Positions 11,446-22,924 of a DNA stretch of 64,000 nt are shown here, piece by piece. The DNA lies in NCBI RefSeq assembly GCF_017654505.1, contig NC_054534.1, forward strand, positions 48,903,288 through 48,967,287, read 5' to 3'. A program made the translations under genes and the position numbers. This DNA comes from Polyodon spathula (Eukaryota > Chordata > Actinopteri > Acipenseriformes > Polyodontidae). A model generated the notes under the pieces. The model saw only the letters and a list, made by a program, of their open reading frames with translations. It did not search any database and had not been told where the DNA came from. How positions within the stretch are numbered: position 1 is the first letter of the stretch; every line of letters begins with the position of its first letter.

Positions 11446-12597
11446 CTGCTTCGAAACTGCTCTGTACTTTTCCACGCCTGTACTTCTCCCACTCGCTGTC
11501 GCTTCCACTCGCTGTCGCTGGGAAGACTGCCTCGTTTAACTGCGTTGTTCTGCTGTGCTGTCGGCTCCTCCCCTCGCCCGTGTCTCAAAACGGCGCTGAA
11601 TTTGAATCAGCTGCTCCGAGTTTCAGCTTGTTTGTTATCAGAAAAACACACGCGGCTGTGTTTCCCCAATGTCCTCTGTTTTCTGATTAAAGCAATTCAA
11701 GATGCAATTTCTCCTTTCTGCTTCGAAACTGCTCTGTACTTTTCCACGCTGTACTTCTCCCACTTGCTGTCGCTTCCACTCGCTGTCGCTGGGAAGACTG
11801 CCTCGTTTAACTGCGTTGTTCTGCTGTGCTGTCGGCTCCTCCCCTCGCCCGTGTCTCAAAACGGCGCTGAATTTGAATCAGCTGCTCCGAGTTTCAGCTT
11901 GTTTGTTATCACAAAAACACACGCGGCTGCTGCTGTGTTTCCCCAATGTCCTCTGTTTTCTGATTAAAGCAATTCAAGATGCAATTTCTCCTTACTGCTT
12001 CTAAACTGCTCTGTACTTTTCCACGCTGTACTTCTCCCGTCTGTGCTGTCGCTTCCACTCGCTGTCGCTGGGAAGACTGCCTCGTTTAACTGCGTTGTTC
12101 TGCTGTGCTGTCGGCTCCTCCCCTCGCCCGTGTCTCAAAACAGCGCTGAATTTGAATCAGCTGCTCCGAGTTTCAGCTTGTTTGTTATCAGAAAAACACA
12201 CGCGGCTGTGTTTCCCCAATGTCCTCTGTTTTCCGATTAAAGCAATTCAAGATGCAATTTCTCCTTTCTGCTTCGTAACTGCTCTGTACTTTTCCAAGCC
12301 TGTACTTCTTTGCCGCTTCCACTCGCTGGCGCTGGGAAGACTGCCTCGTTTAACTCGTTGTTCTGCTGTGCTGTCTGCTCCTCCCCTCGCCCGTGTCTCA
12401 AACGGCGCTGAATTTGTCCGTGTATCAGCATCAGAACACACACGCGGCTGTGTGTTCCCCAATTTCCTCTGTTTTCTGATTAAAGCAATTCAAGATGCAA
12501 TTTCTCCTTTCTGCTTCGAAACTGCTCTGTACTTTTCCACGCCTGTACTTCTCCCACTTGCTGTCGCTTCCACTCGCTGTCGCTGGGAAGCCTCTGG
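11446..12597 (-). promoter_or_regulatory. Tandem 5'-UTR monomers of the LINE (about 4.3 units)
   Basis: The block beginning CTGCTTCGAAACTGCTCTGT recurs at 11446, 11718, 11995, 12268 and 12511, so units are 272, 277, 273, 243 and about 85 bp. Each is more GC-rich than its surroundings and contains CGCTGTCGCTGGGAAG, CCTCCCCTCGCCCGTGTCTC and ATTAAAGCAATTCAAGATGC. They lie just upstream of ORF1 on the transcript strand, the position of an internal promoter. By analogy with mouse L1 monomers they probably drive transcription. That function is inferred. Confidence 0.8.
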
Positions 12598-12675
12598 TGC
12601 GGTAAAATAGAGAAAACATCCACAGAAAAAGCACATTCAAAGAGTCTAATGTCTAAATGTCAAACTCATAGATGA

Positions 12676-12794
12676 AGAAAAAAAAATAGCAAATATATAA
12701 ATATTTACTTTTCACAAGTTTTTAGAAAGGAGGATATAGACAACATGCCCCACATGTCAACCTGTTCCTATCCAGTTATAAATACCTATAGCAT
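12676..12794 (+). repeat. Old LINE ORF2 fragment, plus strand
   Basis: About 120 bases match the reverse complement of LINE ORF2 around 9090-9210 (TTTTCACAAGTTTTTA, GACAACATGCCCCACATGTC, TCCTATCCAGTT). The match is weaker than among the other copies, so this is an older insertion. It abuts the Tc1 end at 12796. Confidence 0.75.
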
Positions 12795-12795
12795 A

Positions 12796-13131
12796 CAGTG
12801 CCTATAGAAAGTCTACACCCCCTTTCAAAATGTTCACCTTTTGTTGCCTTATAGCCTGGAATTAAAATGCATTAGATTTTTGTAGAAAATTAATAAAATA
12901 AAAACTGTAATAGCTTGGTTGGATAAGTGTCCACCCCCCTTGTAATAGCAATCCTAAATTAGCTCAGGTCTAACCAATCACCTTTAAAATCACACACCAA
13001 GTTAAGTGGCCTCCACCTGTGTTATATTGTAGTGATTCACATGGTTTCAGGATAAATTCAGTAGTTCCTGTAGGTTCCCTCTGCTGGGTAGTGCATTTCA
13101 AAGCAAAGACTCAACCATGAGCACCAAGCAG
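12796..13131 (+). mobile_element. 5' end of a Tc1-like element
   Basis: Begins CAGTGCCTATAGAAAGTCTA and continues through the untranslated leader to ACCATGAGCACCAAG, the start of a Tc1 transposase. Then it breaks into unrelated sequence. It is the same family as the elements at 40895-43079 and 63517. No catalytic part is present. Confidence 0.8.
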
Positions 13132-13309
13132 GGTTTGACATTAACCATTGCCGGGGGCGGTAGACAGCTCAGTTTGTCTGGTAGTTATGAAGCACCACAG
13201 GCCCGACTGGGCCGGTTACATTTAACCTCGCTGACCGGCCGTTTAGGTGGATCAATGTAAAATGATCCCGGCAACAAATTGATAAATGGATATATCTGGT
13301 TGTGTATAT

Positions 13310-13360
<51 letters not shown>

Positions 13361-15044
13361 CATAATTATCTAGAGCCACCCATATATAATATACAGGGCT
13401 TCCGTTTCATGAATCCAGGAAAATGGGCCGGTGTGTCAAAAAGCTGAAAACTAATTTACAAACCATTTTTTTAAAAATATAACTACGAACTAATCCTAAC
13501 TTTCCCGCCATGCGTCATATTTGTTGTACTGTGAGAATCTGAGACTACGTACAGAAGTGCTGTTTTGGTAGTCGTTCCCACCGCAAATTTTTCACAAATC
13601 GGGTTTTGTACAACTAAGCAACCAATAAGCAAAGGAAAGCGCTGAAATCAACAAATCATAAAGAATGTAATTATGAAAAAAAAATGGACGAAAAATTAGA
13701 GTGAGGGCTTCATTATGACAAAGAAAAAAACACGTTTAGCTTTGTTTAGCATCAGTTTCCTAGACTTGTAGATCAAACAGCAGCTTTATTTGTTGTGAAT
13801 TCAACATTTTGTTTACATCATATCCATTCTCACAGTAAGATGTCCCGATGGATACCCAGATACTCAATCGAATTGTCAAACTTTTATTTGGGATCCGATG
13901 AGTACAGGTCACAAATGACATTCACAAACTTTCCAGGACTTGCTGTTATCACTCAGCGAGATTAGCGCTGACTTGGTAGAGGCTACACAAGCGATAAATC
14001 TCTATAGGATTGCTATTATTTTGTATTATGAACATTGTTTTAATAGTGTTTATAATTAGGATTAGGGGTGGGAAGTTCGAATAGTTTCCTATTTTAATAC
14101 AAAGGGTGCAACCTTTTTATGTATTCAATTACCTGAATTCTGGTCCCTTACGCTACCAAGAGTAAAAGGCAAATGCGTGTGCACAAGCAGACAGCATAAC
14201 AGTGTAAGCTGGTAAAGTTTAGCCGGGTTCACAAAGTGTTGAAACAATGTCCAAGACGAGATTTCTTCCTCCGTACCCTATTTCCCTCGTCATAATTTTT
14301 TTTCTTTTGTTTACTGAATTAAAATGCATATCTCAATGAGCAGCAACAACAACGTCACAGCGCATATCTCTTCCAATTAAAGCAACAGTAGCATAATATT
14401 GCGCAAACAACCAGTGTTGCTGTAGTGTATTCAGAGTAAAATAACATCTGTCATATAGCAACCTAAATAGTCTACATCTGTTTAATTCTAACAAATAATA
14501 TTTATAAAATAATCTTAGTGTAAATATTGTAACCTGGCCAAAATAGAAAACGCATTCCAACATTACAATAGTTTAACATTACTAATTACAACTAGCCATC
14601 AAGTACTGACATCAGATAAATTTAAGTCAAGTTACTTTGTTTATTCAATAACCTGTAAATAATTCAAAACAAGGATACCTGGTTGTACTTTTAATGGTCA
14701 GTGCAAATGTTGCCGTTACTCCATCCATTCACAGAAAGTCAACAGTAGATGTTTTACATTGAACAGCAGTACAGAGTTAAAAAAAAAAAAAAACTCTTCC
14801 AACTCTAAGTATCTTGCCTTTTCTTATAGTCACTGCGTTGTTGTGCTTAACATTTAGTATGTCTTTATATTCATCATAACGTTAAATTATCTTTCTAATT
14901 TCAATGTTACCCAAGTTTGGATTACTTCTTATAGCACTTGCTATATACATGTTTAATGGCTGGAGTAACATATTGAAAAGCTTCGTTTAGCCACTTTATT
15001 TTGAGACCTAGGCTCTCTTTGATTACCATACACAGTTAGAAACA
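13132..15044. other. Intronic DNA, no gene recognised
   Basis: Contains a (TA)n microsatellite at about 13308-13355, poly-A runs near 13675 and 14780, and otherwise AT-rich sequence. The short minus-strand ORF at 14333-14563 has no recognisable feature and I regard it as chance. Confidence 0.5.
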
Positions 15045-18000
15045 TTTATGAAAAGGGCACTAAATTTGGAGTTAGCGCGCACATAAAGTTGTGAGCCTAA
15101 CGTGCTCTATAGATCTAAATTTACTGCCCCATTTACTAACGAAGAGTGCATTCATTTACATGCACAGTATTTGGCTAATTTACATACCATACCATGCACG
15201 CTACATGTATTCTGAGCGATAATTTAATCTGCAGGATAAAGTCAAAAACTTACCCATGACCACTGTGATATCATAAGAACATAAGAACATAAGAAAGTTT
15301 ACAAACAAGAGGAGGCCATTTGGCCCATCTTGCTCGTTTGGTTGTTAGTAGCTTATTGATCCCAAAATCTCATCAAGCAGCTTCTTGAAGGATCCCAGGG
15401 TGTCAGCTTCAACAACATTACTGGGGAGTTGATTCCAGACCCTCACGATTCTTTGTGTAAAAAAGTGCCTCCTATTTTCTGTTCTGAATGCCCCTTTGTC
15501 TAATCTCCATTTGTGACCCCTGGTCCCTGTTTCTTTCTTCAGGCTGAAAAAGTCCCTTGCGTCGACACTGTCAATACCTTTTAGAATTTTGAATGCTTGA
15601 ATTAGGTCGCCACGTAGTCTTCTTTGTTCAAGACTGAACAGATTCAATTCTTTTAGCCTTTCTGCACATGACATGCCTTTTAAGCCCGGAATAATTCTGG
15701 TCGCTCTTCTTTGCACTCTTTCTAGAGCAGCAATATCTTTTTTATAGCGAGATGACCAGAACTGCACACAATATTCAAGATGAGGTCTTACTAGTGCATT
15801 GTACAGTTTTAACATTACTTCCCTTGATTTAAATTCAACACTTTTCACAATGTATCCGAGCATCTTGTTAGCCTTTTTTATAGCTTCCCCACATTGTCTA
15901 GATGAAGACATTTCTGAGTCAACAAAAACTCCTAGGTCTTTTTCATAGATTCCTTCTCCAATTTCAGTATCTCCCATATGATATTTATAATGTACATTTT
16001 TATTTCCTGCGTGCAGTACCTTACACTTTTCTCTATTAAATGTCATTTGCCATGTGTCTGCCCAGTTCTGAATCTTGTCTAGATCATTTTGAATGACCTT
16101 TGCTGCTGCAACAGTGTTTGCCACTCCTCCTACTTTTGTGTCGTCTGCAAATTTAACAAGTTTGCTTACTATACCAGAATCTAAATTATTAATGTAGATT
16201 AGGAATAGCAGAGGATCTCCCTTTCCTAAAACCATGTTGACTGTCTCCCAGGACCCTGTTACCATATAGGTAATTTTCCATTTTGGATCTTATTATAGTT
16301 TCCATAAGTTTGCATATAATAGAAGTCAGGCTTACTGGTCTGTAGTTACTTGGTTCAGTTTTGTTTCCCTTTTTGTGGATCGGTATTACGTTTGCAATTT
16401 TCCAGTCTGTCGGTACCACCCCTGTGTCAAGAGACTGCTGCATGATCTTGGTTAGCGGATCTTTTGGTGAGTAGCTTATTGTGAAGGAAGCTTACACTGA
16501 GTGGAAATGAGCGATCAATAGACACAGCACTCAGCAGGGGAAAGGCAGAGGCAACGTAAAGTGAAACTGCACTGTTACCGTTTACTTGTACCATGTATTC
16601 CATGTCTGATGTAAAAAAAAAATTAAAAAAAAAAATAAAAAAATACTTTTTTTTCCTTTCTCTTTTAATGCATGCCCATTAGTTTCTAAAATTGCATTGA
16701 TGTACATTTGGAATTCTTCTTCAAAACAACCCACCTCTTTTATATAACACACATATTCAGCATGTGCAGTCTGCATTGTATGAGTGACATTTCCATTAAG
16801 CCATCACAGCTCACAGAGGTAGTAAAATAGCCAATCAAATAGCACACAGGATCTGTATCCTCACGCACACAGCACACATCATTTTGATTAGAGTATCGAA
16901 GAGAAGGCTTGTTTGAACTATTTATTTTACTTTGTGTCAAATTTAAAATCAGCAGCAAAAAAAGTAGTTGGAAATGTCAGGGAAGTGAAAAGTGGAGGCG
17001 GAACACGGAAGATTCCAAAATCATTAGCCAGTGATTATTTGTTCAATGAATAATTTTGATGACAAAGCAATATGTCTGATTTGCAGTGCAATGGTTGCAG
17101 TTGCGAAAGATTATAACTAGGCTTGCTGCTATTAGATTTTTTTGCCAAATCGATGATTAATGTCGATGTTTATTTTAGAAATAATTTACCTTTTCTTTTC
17201 AATCTTTATTTTTCAATTCAAGCATGGTTGGTGAAATAGACCTTTATGCTTAAAAAAACCAAAAAAAAACTTTTTATACCACTGAAAAACATCTTCAGCC
17301 GTCAGTCAGGGTATTATGCATAATACTCATTAAGTGTTTTTCTCTTTTGCGCCCCATTTTCAAGTCAAATCAGTAACTGTCACTGTATACCTAAAGCAAA
17401 AGCTGTAGCTGGCAAATGAAAGGTCACAGTTGATGCAGGTCTTGATATTGACACTCATTTAAACAAATGAGAGCATTCTAGCACTGCTTCAGTCAACGAG
17501 ATCTGTCAGAAGTGGGTGAAGTGACAGTACTAATGGACCACCGAGATGACTGACAGCGACCCCCAGCCATTCAGAGCAGAACGGAGATGGGAAAGACAGC
17601 AAGTATAAAAACTACACAAACTAGAGAACTTTACCGATTAACATCAAAAAGTAGCAAGCCTAATTATAACATACAACGTATGAGATGCTGCACAAAGCAA
17701 CATATTTTGAGTTTACTGGAAATGAAAAAAGCTATGGAGTCAATTAAAGGTTTTTCTGAAAAGTGCTGTGGATGCCATGAACACAACCACAGGAAAGGAC
17801 TTATTTTTTTTTACTTCAAGAAGCCATGGAAAGTGCAGAACTACCTTGTAAAAAACAAACTGGGATTATAACAGAGGGTGCACCATATGACTGGACAAAA
17901 GACTGAATGGGCTAGCTGGTAAAAATTAAAGAAACAAATGAACAAGTATCCATTTTCTTACACTGGACTCTGCATCAACAGGCATTATGTGGAAAAGTTG

Positions 18001-18075
18001 CAGAATTAGAACACGTAATGAGCATTGTTATCAAGTGTGCCCGAAAAGAAGTGCCAAGAGTCCCGAGAGAAATCA
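15045..18075 (+). mobile_element. hAT-type element interrupted by a LINE
   Basis: Terminal sequence near 15050 (AAAAGGGCACTAAATTTGGAG) matches, inverted, the end of a second copy at 43915. After the nested LINE (15271-16464) the element resumes. Remnants include a BED-finger-like stretch near 17050-17110 (DDKAICLICSAMVAVAKDYN) and a transposase core near 17940-18060 that reads as a broken form of a LHWTLHQQALCGKV..LEHVMSIVIK motif, as in hAT transposases and the derived GTF2IRD2 gene. Frames are broken throughout. Confidence 0.65.
15271..16464 (-). mobile_element. 5'-truncated CR1-like LINE inside the hAT element
   Basis: The 3' end carries CATAAGAACATAAGAAAGTT (octamer tail on the minus strand). 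ORF2 C-terminal coding is open from about 16195 to 15345, including FADDTKVGG and a long domain ending in LLDEILGSISY. The RT fragment WKIANVIPIHKKGNKTEPSN lies at 16265-16443. About 500 bases of RT, including GVPQGS, are missing between GFRKGRS and the next block. It is nearly identical to the copies at 8070 and 54759. Confidence 0.9.
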
Positions 18076-19307
18076 TAAAAAGGTACATTCATGGTGGTAC
18101 TGTTTATTAAATCACATTTTCATAGCTTGTCAGTATTTTTTCTTTTTTTCAGTGCTGTTAAAAACATATTATTGAGGCTTAGCATTATATACAGTATATA
18201 TATACATATATATGTGTGTGTGTGTGTGTATTTTTTTTTACTGTTTGAAACTTCCTTTGAAAGTAACATAGAGAGTGGATTTCTGCAGGCTACCGGCCTC
18301 TGGAGGACAAAGACCAGCCCAGCAAATCAACACCTAGCCGGATCCCATGTCCCCAACCCCGGGAGTGCCAAAGCCAATGCGGCGCCTCGAAGACCGGCTG
18401 CCTCGCAAAACAAGGATCGAATTTCCGATCTCTGGTGTATGACTCACTCTGGATGCTCATTTAAATACATTGTCATGTGTAGTCTGGAATAAGGAACCCT
18501 TTACCTATCTCCAGGATTCCAGAGGACCCATTATCATGGGGCACACCACAGGCAGGTTAGGGGAGGGGACTGGAGTGTCTGTGAGTTTACCAGAGACAGC
18601 AATGGTGGCAGCAGACACACAGAGCTCCGGACACCCAGCTAGGAAAGAAACTGAATTCTCCCTGATTTGTTGTTATTTCAGATTCAGATTTCAAAAATAA
18701 AGCTGCTTCGTTGGAAAGATTGAGTGCTTCATTCATACACAACACAATGCATTACATTTTATCCACTTCCACTGGTGTACTTATTAATTTAAGTGACGTA
18801 GGGCACAGTAAAGCACAATAATACCAGGTGTGCAGGGAATAAGGGTTACACATGCATTACCATAAAAATCACATATTCATTCTGACCATAGTATGGAACA
18901 AAAAAAGTAGTTTGCACCATAATCTACCCACTATTTTGCACGATAATGAATAAAACTGCAATAGTAAATACGGAAATCAGTAACGTGGACAGTGATTGCA
19001 AATAAGCAAGTTTAGGCTTTTACTGAAGAATTATACAGATACATCTGTTCATAACATAATTGGCATCCAACTTGTATGAACTCAGCTTTACTTCCTCAGC
19101 CCACTCTGTCAGGCAGTGTTTAGGGCAGATGGTCATAAAAAAGTGACTATTCATAAGAATTAAGCCTCAGATACATCAGATATATACTGTATTATAAAAT
19201 ACAGTACAATGACCATTTATTTGGACACACTCAGCAGTAATAAATGAAGTTCTCACAAGAGCAAACAATTTTGTTATTGCCATAAAATACAATGAATTAT
19301 TTGTTAC
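18076..19307. other. Intronic DNA with a GC-rich block of unknown origin
   Basis: A (TG)n run at 18212-18229, then a GC-rich segment (about 18280-18640) unlike its AT-rich surroundings, ending in an AATAAAGC near 18698. It could be an old retroposed sequence. Its ORF (18470-18700) has no domain I recognise. Below it lies plain AT-rich DNA. Confidence 0.4.
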
Positions 19308-19484
19308 CTTGACTTCCACATGTGCCATCAGAACTGCAAAGTTGGTAAGGTGATTACAAGAACAAGTTGTGTGAGTCTTATTGGTTCCCAACAGCCTGCA
19401 TCCCTGTGTTGACCAGCATCCTGTCATTGTGCGTTTCGAATAGCTCCAGAACGAGCAGTTGGGATTAAAATTCTCTTCAGATTG
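19308..19484 (-). CDS. ADGRL3: ADGRL3 GPS autoproteolysis-site exon
   Basis: An exon of 59 complete codons starting [18 protein letters not shown]. It is the GPS motif where the receptor cuts itself: Cys10, Trp13, Gly28-Cys29, Cys41-Ser-Cys43 and the cleavage triad His45-Leu46/Thr47, followed by [12 protein letters not shown], the start of the tethered agonist (Stachel). The acceptor is TTTCAG and the donor GTAACA. Residue 23 is Cys in a T-G-C-W context where I expect Tyr in latrophilins. The next exon should encode transmembrane helix 1, but none is found down to position 1. Confidence 0.95.
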
Positions 19485-19496
19485 CTGAAAAAGTAG

Positions 19497-19497
<1 letters not shown>

Positions 19498-19556
<59 letters not shown>
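19498..19556. repeat. (TAA)n microsatellite beside the GPS exon
   Basis: About 18 units of TAA/AAT in the intron, starting 14 bases upstream (minus-strand sense) of the GPS acceptor. On the transcript strand it reads as a TTA/TTG-rich tract and may form part of the acceptor's pyrimidine-rich region. Confidence 0.95.
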
Positions 19557-19559
<3 letters not shown>

Positions 19560-20977
19560 CAACAAGTAGTTACGCTGTGCCTCAGCTAATGGTTCACAAT
19601 AGTGACCATCTTTATTTAAAAGGCATTACAAGTAATTGGTAAAGATGGAGTAGAAAATAAATAAATAAATAAATAAATAAATAAGTGAAGTCTCTAACAA
19701 TACATTCTTCTGGTCATGTAGGTCTCATTTTTTTCTTGTCAGGACGAAAGCATTGAAAGTGATTTAAAATACAGATGTGGAAGGGAATGCTGCATCGGAG
19801 TGCAGTGGGGTTCTACATCAAAAAACATTGGTATCAGAAAGTAGAACATTTATAAACATATCAAACATTTTATAAATCATCCTAAAGTCAGTTACTCTCT
19901 GTCAGCTACTCTTTCTGAACTCCAGTCCGAAATCTATATTGTTCACAGCACCACAGTGTTATTATTATTTAGTTGTAAAATATCTAAACAAAATGTTAAT
20001 AGCACAATGGAAAATTAATAAAAGATATTTTACCATGGCACAGAATGAGAGGTAGAAGACTAAAATATGAAGAAGCCTGTTAACTGCACATCAGGATTTT
20101 CAATAAAATGTAATTATTTTGTATCTGCTTTTCTGTGGACAGTTTGCTTTTGGGAAGAAGATATCAATACCAGTACTCTAAGAGTATTATAAAGTTCTGA
20201 CGTAGCAATTTCAACTTAAATCCACCAGTTGGCCTCATATTCTATTTCCTCAACTGGTAATATTATATTTTTTCAGATATTTGATTTACAAATCCTTTCA
20301 GATGTATTGCTCTAAGGACTACACCAAGAGAGGCCAAGCCGCTGTCTGCTTTCATTCATTCAGGATTTTTAGACAAAGGCAATACAAATCATTCCACAGA
20401 CATAATAAAATTGGTCTAAATAAGACAGATGATGTCAGGCTATTAAGAATGATATGCCCTAACTGCCCTATCAGTCTTGTAGTACTATTTTATATTGGGG
20501 TTAACTCAACCTCATTCTCTACCTACTGTATTATGGGTTCAGGTTAAGCACATGGGAGCACAAGCCTGTGTTCTCTTTTGATCCTTATTTGATCCTGAAT
20601 GTTTATGTAGAATCGGCTATTACTTTTAGGTTAAGGTGCCCTGATTTGGAAAGTTCAATGGGTTCACTATGCTTGGGCATTACAGCATGGTACAATCAGT
20701 GCACATACATGTCAAGTAATTGGCCTAAACAGACCTCAGAATCAAAGCCTGGTATTAAGGAAATGTTCTGTTTGTATGGAAAAAATTATTTTATGGTAGA
20801 GTTACATTTTCATTCTACAGGTGCTGCAGTATAAAAGCAGATACCACCTTCTGTATATGTAAGGAACTCAAATTGCAATGTTAAAGAGAAAATACATAAT
20901 CTAAAACTGACACATGTCAAGGAAAGTGTAATGCATGTTCTAAAACAACATAAAAAAGAGCCTTATGTAAACAGTAC

Positions 20978-21183
20978 CTGCAAGTGTTTGACAGTGAACA
21001 CCACTGGGTCTGACAGGTAGACCTTATTGCTCTCCTTGTTTATGGCAGCAGTAATTACAGGAGAGTTGACAATGACAGAGTAGTTGGTGGACATGGCCTC
21101 ACTCCCTAACTTCATGCTGGCATTCTCTGTGGAAAGGTAGGAGCCGAGGTGCTTGTAGAGGACAAAAGCAACCTTAATCTCAC
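20978..21183 (-). CDS. ADGRL3: ADGRL3 GAIN subdomain B exon
   Basis: A 206-nt exon encoding the beta-sandwich of the GAIN domain: EIKVAFVLYKHLGSYLSTEN, then ASMKLGSEAMSTNYSVIVNS, then PVITAAINKESNKVYLSDPV and VFTVKHLQ. The acceptor is TTTAG and the donor GTACTG. It is intact and phase-compatible with the exons either side. Sequons NAS and NYS are visible. Confidence 0.95.
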
Positions 21184-21632
21184 CTAAAGTATAAAATATA
21201 AATGTGATACAAAGCATCAGGTTCAAGATCTAACTTAGAAAAGTCCTAAATATTCTGGTGGAGGCAGTCAATATAAATGACCTTTTTTAGTTATTTGTTT
21301 TAGCTAATTTAACAGGTTGACAATTGCAAACTGTACTGTATTATATTACTGCAACTAACAGTTTTACCAGTTGTTTTCACTGCTGGTATCTGAAGAAGAG
21401 GGTGACGTGAAAGGGTTTACAGTATATAATTGATAATTATAGACATGTCCATTTATATTTCTTACTTTAACTGTATAGTGAATCATACATGTTCATAAAA
21501 AAATATGCATTTTAGTGTCAAGTAGTTTCAGTGACAAAAATGAAACACTCACATTTTGAAAATAATACTTTGATCTACAACCTAACATTTAAAACAGCAT
21601 TCATAGTAAAAATGAATAAATACAAAACTCAC

Positions 21633-21755
21633 CATTTCTACCATTTTGTTTTAAAGTACTTGCTGATAGCTGAATGGAGTTTCCATTTCCACCAGTTTGG
21701 GGAAACTTCAGGTCTGCCAAAGTTACATCTGTGCTTAATCTAGCAACTTCCAGCT
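21633..21755 (-). CDS. ADGRL3: ADGRL3 GAIN exon (LEVARLS)
   Basis: A 123-nt exon that continues the GAIN domain: LEVARLSTDVTLADLKFPQ at the start and IQLSASTLKQNGRNG at the end. It has a CAG acceptor at 21758-21756 and a GTGAGT donor, phases 1 in and 1 out. Directly upstream of the acceptor on the minus strand lies a minisatellite of 44-45-bp units, so the polypyrimidine tract is made of repeat DNA. Confidence 0.95.
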
Positions 21756-21758
21756 CTG

Positions 21759-21938
21759 TTAAACACACCAAACAAAACATCTTAACCCAACAGGTTAATG
21801 GGTAATACACACCAAACAAAACATCTTAACCCAACAGGTTCATGGGTTAAAACACACCAAACAAAACACCTTAATCCAACAGCTTCATGGGTTAAACACA
21901 CCAAATAAAACATCTTAATCCAACAGGTTAATGGGTTA
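21759..21938. repeat. 44-45-bp minisatellite, about four units, at splice acceptor
   Basis: Units beginning CACACCAAACAAAACA recur at 21764, 21808, 21853 and 21897, giving periods of 44, 45 and 44 bp. Each contains CCAACAGGTTAATGGGTTA with a few changes. The array touches the acceptor of the exon ending at 21755. Read on the transcript strand each unit has a TTTTGTTTGGTGTG tract. Confidence 0.9.
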
Positions 21939-22435
21939 TCCATGCCTTATCCATCTCCTGCTATTTAACCTACTAGCTTCAGCCACAAATTATGTTATGA
22001 AAAGGAAAATGTTATCAGCTCTAACTGTTCATGTAAAATCTTATCACATTTACACAAGTGGTTTACAAGATAAAGCCTTCATTAGCCAAACAAATCATAT
22101 CCATAAACATATAGGGCTTGGTTTCCTAAACTATTTCTAATGAGCAATGTTTGTATATTTTAGGTGTTATTTTAAGTATTCACAAAGTAACTTCTTTCAT
22201 AACTGATAGAAATTACATTTGTAAATACTACCCAAATTGAGGTCAACTTCAGTGATTTGCGAATTAAGCCAATAATGCATAGATGTCACCCCCATTCTGA
22301 AATGGTGAGTAATGTAAGCTAAAGAATGTCCTTACTGCATGTTATCACATTTCGATGAGCAGTAATGAGCATCTATTGATGTTTTGTATGCACCTTGCCT
22401 CCTTGTAGAAACACAAACAAATAGTTTTGACTCAC

Positions 22436-22619
22436 TAATGTTTTCTGTGTTCTCCTGAACAACATCTGTCTTGAGCAGATTATCTGCAAGTACAAAGGCA
22501 CCCTCCTCCACAGTGTCCAGTAACATGGTGGCTGCTCGTAACTGGTCATTGGTTGTCAAGTCATGCCAAGCAGGCTGGGCCAAAGGCTGAAGAAGGTTGT
22601 TGACAGTCTCCACCATTGC
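22436..22619 (-). CDS. ADGRL3: ADGRL3 GAIN exon (AMVETVNNLL)
   Basis: A 184-nt exon encodes AMVETVNNLLQPLAQPAWHD and then LTTNDQLRAATMLLDTVEEG, ending in ENTENI with one base left over. The acceptor is TTGTAG and the donor is GTGAGT. It is part of the GAIN domain. The single leftover A joins AG of the next exon to make Lys, giving NIKLEVARL, the arrangement I know from mammalian ADGRL3. Confidence 0.95.
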
Positions 22620-22924
22620 CTACAAAAGCAGAGGACATAATGGCTGGTGTCAGTGCAGTCCTTATGAGCTGTTAAGAATCTAAAAGAACATGCTACCCAA
22701 CATATTACACATAATTTACATGCAACAGCATCGATTACCACTATTCAGATAAGTTAGAATGTGAATAATGCTGGTTCCCAGTTTTACAAATGCGCCTTGA
22801 GGGTTAAATCGTTTCACTAGGTTTGTTTGTTGTTTATATTATAAACATAAAAATAAAATGGCGACTTCACTAATAATGGATAACATGACAGCTTAGAAAT
22901 AATATGTTTATAAATAGAATTTAT

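Larger units (their letters stand above)
8070..12597 (-). mobile_element. CR1-like LINE, nearly full length
   Basis: A minus-strand non-LTR retrotransposon with, in transcript order, tandem 5' monomers (12597-11446), ORF1 (zinc-finger plus SGNH esterase), ORF2 (AP-type endonuclease plus reverse transcriptase) and a damaged 3' end. The esterase-type ORF1 and the octamer 3' tail seen in sister copies (TTATGTTC units, e.g. 15271-15300) place it in the CR1/L2 group. The 3' part is deleted and ends against TTAGGGCCTCATGCACTAAC, which resembles a hAT terminus. Sister copies at 15271, 41146 and 54759 are almost identical over shared parts, so the family is young. Confidence 0.9.

Noticed and set aside
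11446..12597. CRISPR-like array
   Set aside because: Units are about 272 bp without short repeats separated by unique spacers, and the genome is vertebrate.
11404..12610. Plus-strand ORFs with repeated peptide blocks, looking like a repeat protein
   Set aside because: The repetition comes from the non-coding 272-bp monomers of the LINE 5' region; frames shift between units and no domain is present.
17587..17871. Possible host gene encoding a Lys/Cys-rich 94-residue protein
   Set aside because: The surroundings match a second hAT copy at 43081-43915, so it is transposon-derived and frame-broken.
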